A stretch of DNA of 24,115 nucleotides from the NCBI GenBank assembly GCA_003567115.1, contig PXAP01000340.1, positions 1 to 24,115 of the forward strand. The letters are read 5' to 3'. This document shows, piece by piece, positions 22,481-24,115 of the stretch. Both the position numbers and the translations under genes were made by a program. The DNA is from Bacteroidota bacterium. GTDB taxonomy: Bacteria; Bacteroidota; Bacteroidia; Bacteroidales; PUMT01. Within the stretch, counting starts at the first letter, position 1. Each line of letters opens with the position of its first letter. The notes beneath the pieces are model-generated. The model worked only from the letters and a program-made list of their open reading frames with translations, did not search any database and was not told the DNA's origin.

Positions 22481-23746
22481 CTAACCGGCAATTAATTCCT
22501 TTATCCTGTCAACAGGTATTTTTTCGGAAAGACCGGAATAGCCTGTTGTATGGCTCAGGGCTTCAACAGAAACATAGCCTGTATCGGCTGCAAACCTGAA
22601 AAGAGCATATAAACACGCTGAACGTGAACCAATTGAGCGGAAATCGTGTCGATAAACTTTGGCACCTGTTTCGGGAACATCAAGGCTGAAATCGATAAAA
22701 AGCATTCCTTTTTTCATATCCTCAACCTTCCTCCTGCAATGCACCAGTCCGTCGCCGGAAGTAATCACAACAACATCAGGCACATCAATACCATGATAAT
22801 CAATTAGTGCCGGAGAAATTATCAATTCTGCTGTAGAAAACCCTACACCTACGGTAACCGGATAACTTCCTTTCCGGGTAACATTAAGTCCTGAGCGAAC
22901 GACTGCTGTGGACAAAAGACCTGCGGCCTGCTGAATCCCCTCCCCTGCCGAGCCACTTATTACCAGAGAAAGGGGTTCCTTCAGGCCGGATGAAAATTCA
23001 GGTCTGATAATATCAAGGTCATCAAAAAGGGATTCGGATTTACTGACCTGTAACCCCCCGAACGGATCTCTCCGGTTTTCCCATTTGCCGGGGAGTTTTC
23101 CTGAGCTATCAATTATTTCCGACAACTTCCTTTCAGGGTTGAATTTGACCCCGTAACCGGGGCAAACTTCCATGATTTCAACTAGTGAAAAGCCTTTGTT
23201 GGTGAATGCCTCCTGCAGACCAGGCGAAATATCACCTTTTCCCTCTATCCGACTGACATAAGCGGCACCGGAGGTATGGGACAAGGCACACAGGTCAAAC
23301 CCTGCATAAGGATTTCCGGAAGGCGAGGTGCTTGTTTTAAAGCCACAGGGAGTAAGTCCGCTGGTCTGCCCCCCGGTCATCCCGTAAAGCATATTATTGT
23401 GAACCACTACAGTCATGTCCAGGTTCAGCCTTGCAGCTTCCAGGATGTGGTTCAAACCAATAGTGCTTCCTCCGTCACCAATGAAAACAATGATCTTTTT
23501 GCCGGGGTTTTCCCGGCCAAAGGTGATTCCCGCTCCAAGAGCCACAGATCGTCCGTGAAGTCCGTGCACTGTATGAGTATTAAGGCAACGGTCTATTATG
23601 CCGTGACAGCCGATATCCGTTACCACGATTACATCGAGTGGATCCAATCCCATATTTTCAAGCGCCCTGGCAGTATTTTTTGCTACCAGGTTATGCCCGC
23701 AACCTTTACAGTAAGGTAATTCCGATGTTTTAAGGAAGGGTATCAT
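22481..23746 (-). CDS. 2-oxoacid:ferredoxin oxidoreductase, fused beta and gamma subunits
   Basis: A 421-residue fusion. Residues 1 to about 235 are the thiamine-diphosphate-binding beta subunit: YCKGCGHNL (12-20), the GDGGS motif (90-94) with its partner NNMLYGMTGGQTS (117-129), and VEIMEVCPGYGVKFNP. Residues about 258-421 are the gamma subunit domain, opening LVISGSAGEGIQQAAGLLST and containing KGSYPVTVGVGFSTAELIIS. These enzymes oxidatively decarboxylate 2-oxoacids to acyl-CoA while reducing ferredoxin. The start overlaps the alpha-subunit stop by four bases (ATGA, 23743-23746), so they are translationally coupled. Substrate (branched-chain 2-oxoacid, 2-oxoglutarate or other) cannot be read from this part. 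No ferredoxin-type 4Fe-4S subunit follows downstream. Confidence 0.9.
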   Translation of the reverse strand: MIPFLKTSELPYCKGCGHNLVAKNTARALENMGLDPLDVIVVTDIGCHGIIDRCLNTHTVHGLHGRSVALGAGITFGRENPGKKIIVFIGDGGSTIGLNHILEAARLNLDMTVVVHNNMLYGMTGGQTSGLTPCGFKTSTSPSGNPYAGFDLCALSHTSGAAYVSRIEGKGDISPGLQEAFTNKGFSLVEIMEVCPGYGVKFNPERKLSEIIDSSGKLPGKWENRRDPFGGLQVSKSESLFDDLDIIRPEFSSGLKEPLSLVISGSAGEGIQQAAGLLSTAVVRSGLNVTRKGSYPVTVGVGFSTAELIISPALIDYHGIDVPDVVVITSGDGLVHCRRKVEDMKKGMLFIDFSLDVPETGAKVYRHDFRSIGSRSACLYALFRFAADTGYVSVEALSHTTGYSGLSEKIPVDRIKELIAG

Positions 23747-24115
23747 AGCGCTGCCTCCGCTTTTATACGGTCAATACCGATCATTATGCCAATATCGCCC
23801 ACTGTGCAGATCTTGTCCGGCAGCTTTTCGCCAAACATCACCTTTGCATACTGACCGTTAATATTTTCCTCGACAACGATCACCTTTTTGTATGAGTCAA
23901 TTATATCATAGTAGATATCGGGGACAGGCAGGATGGTTTTTGGTATTAATAGAGATATTTTCTTCCCGTTTTCGCGGATACTTTTTATGGCATCTCTTGA
24001 GCCTGCAGCAGAGATACCGTATGATATTATCAGAGTCTCAGCTCCTTCCTGCTCATCAAGATCATATAAAGTATAACCGGATAAGTGATATTTCGGCTTT
24101 GCTTCCAGCCTGCGT
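23743..24115 (-). CDS. 2-oxoacid:ferredoxin oxidoreductase alpha subunit, C-terminal part (cut by window edge)
   Basis: The last 123 residues of the alpha subunit. The frame reads ETLIISYGISAAGSRDAIKS, then KKISLLIPKTILPVPDIYYD and KVIVVEENINGQYAKVMFGE. These are the conserved C-terminal (transketolase C-like, domain II) motifs of Kor/Vor-type alpha subunits. It ends KAEAAL, with its TGA overlapping the start of the beta-gamma gene. Which 2-oxoacid it serves is not decidable here. The LLIPKTILPVP wording resembles the VorB/KorA group. Confidence 0.88.
   Translation of the reverse strand, partial: RRLEAKPKYHLSGYTLYDLDEQEGAETLIISYGISAAGSRDAIKSIRENGKKISLLIPKTILPVPDIYYDIIDSYKKVIVVEENINGQYAKVMFGEKLPDKICTVGDIGIMIGIDRIKAEAAL

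Noticed and set aside
1..24115. tRNA, rRNA, prophage, restriction or toxin-antitoxin genes
   Set aside because: I looked for their typical signatures on both strands and saw none; every long frame is accounted for by the genes listed.

Overview
The window looks like a chromosomal housekeeping region of a member of the Bacteroidota, probably a Bacteroidales or Marinilabiliales relative. The evidence is a complete Bat (Bacteroides aerotolerance) cluster with MoxR and DUF58 partners, a DUF2027-Smr protein, a Bacteroidota-type LptD, and promoter-like sequences matching the phylum consensus (TTTG, about 19-20 nt, TAnnTTTG). Most genes lack a Shine-Dalgarno (SD) sequence, but rpsR and rplI have strong ones. 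No phage, transposase, CRISPR array, tRNA or rRNA was seen.

Layout. Positions 1-447 hold the N-terminal part of a galactokinase. Positions 569-10038, all on the minus strand, hold a gene train that reads MoxR ATPase, DUF58 protein, a membrane-anchored DUF4381-like protein, BatA, BatB, BatC, BatD, BatE. The MoxR-DUF58 gap (8524-9042) is unusual. It contains a broken small secreted-protein reading frame with two consecutive in-frame stops, a degenerate 32-bp tandem repeat array, and a REP-like hairpin pair. Positions 10649-11057 (minus) hold RNase P RNA. A DUF2027-Smr protein (minus) and a long QueA-family paralog (plus) diverge at about 12.5 kb. dnaA (minus) follows after a convergent spacer with a terminator, a second REP-like hairpin and a 175-bp inverted-repeat-bounded segment. 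An MCE-domain transporter subunit and an N-acetylmuramoyl-L-alanine amidase (minus) come next. lptD (plus, TTG start) diverges from the amidase, with promoter boxes that abut. The bS6-bS18-bL9 operon (minus) converges on lptD with back-to-back intrinsic terminators. The window ends in a 2-oxoacid:ferredoxin oxidoreductase operon made of a fused beta-gamma subunit and the C-terminus of the alpha subunit.

How the genes work together. The MoxR/DUF58/Bat products are expected to form one envelope-associated machine: an AAA ATPase, two membrane-tethered VWA proteins with MIDAS motifs, TPR scaffolds and a large beta-rich BatD. The amidase, MCE protein and LptD are all envelope maintenance factors.

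The most interesting regulatory observation is the strong SD of rpsR. It is embedded in the last codons of rpsF, in a phylum whose ribosomes hide the anti-SD behind bS21, bS18 and bS6. I found no clearly new multi-gene system. The best unexplained structures are the 32-bp repeat array with its broken gene and the REP-like hairpins.
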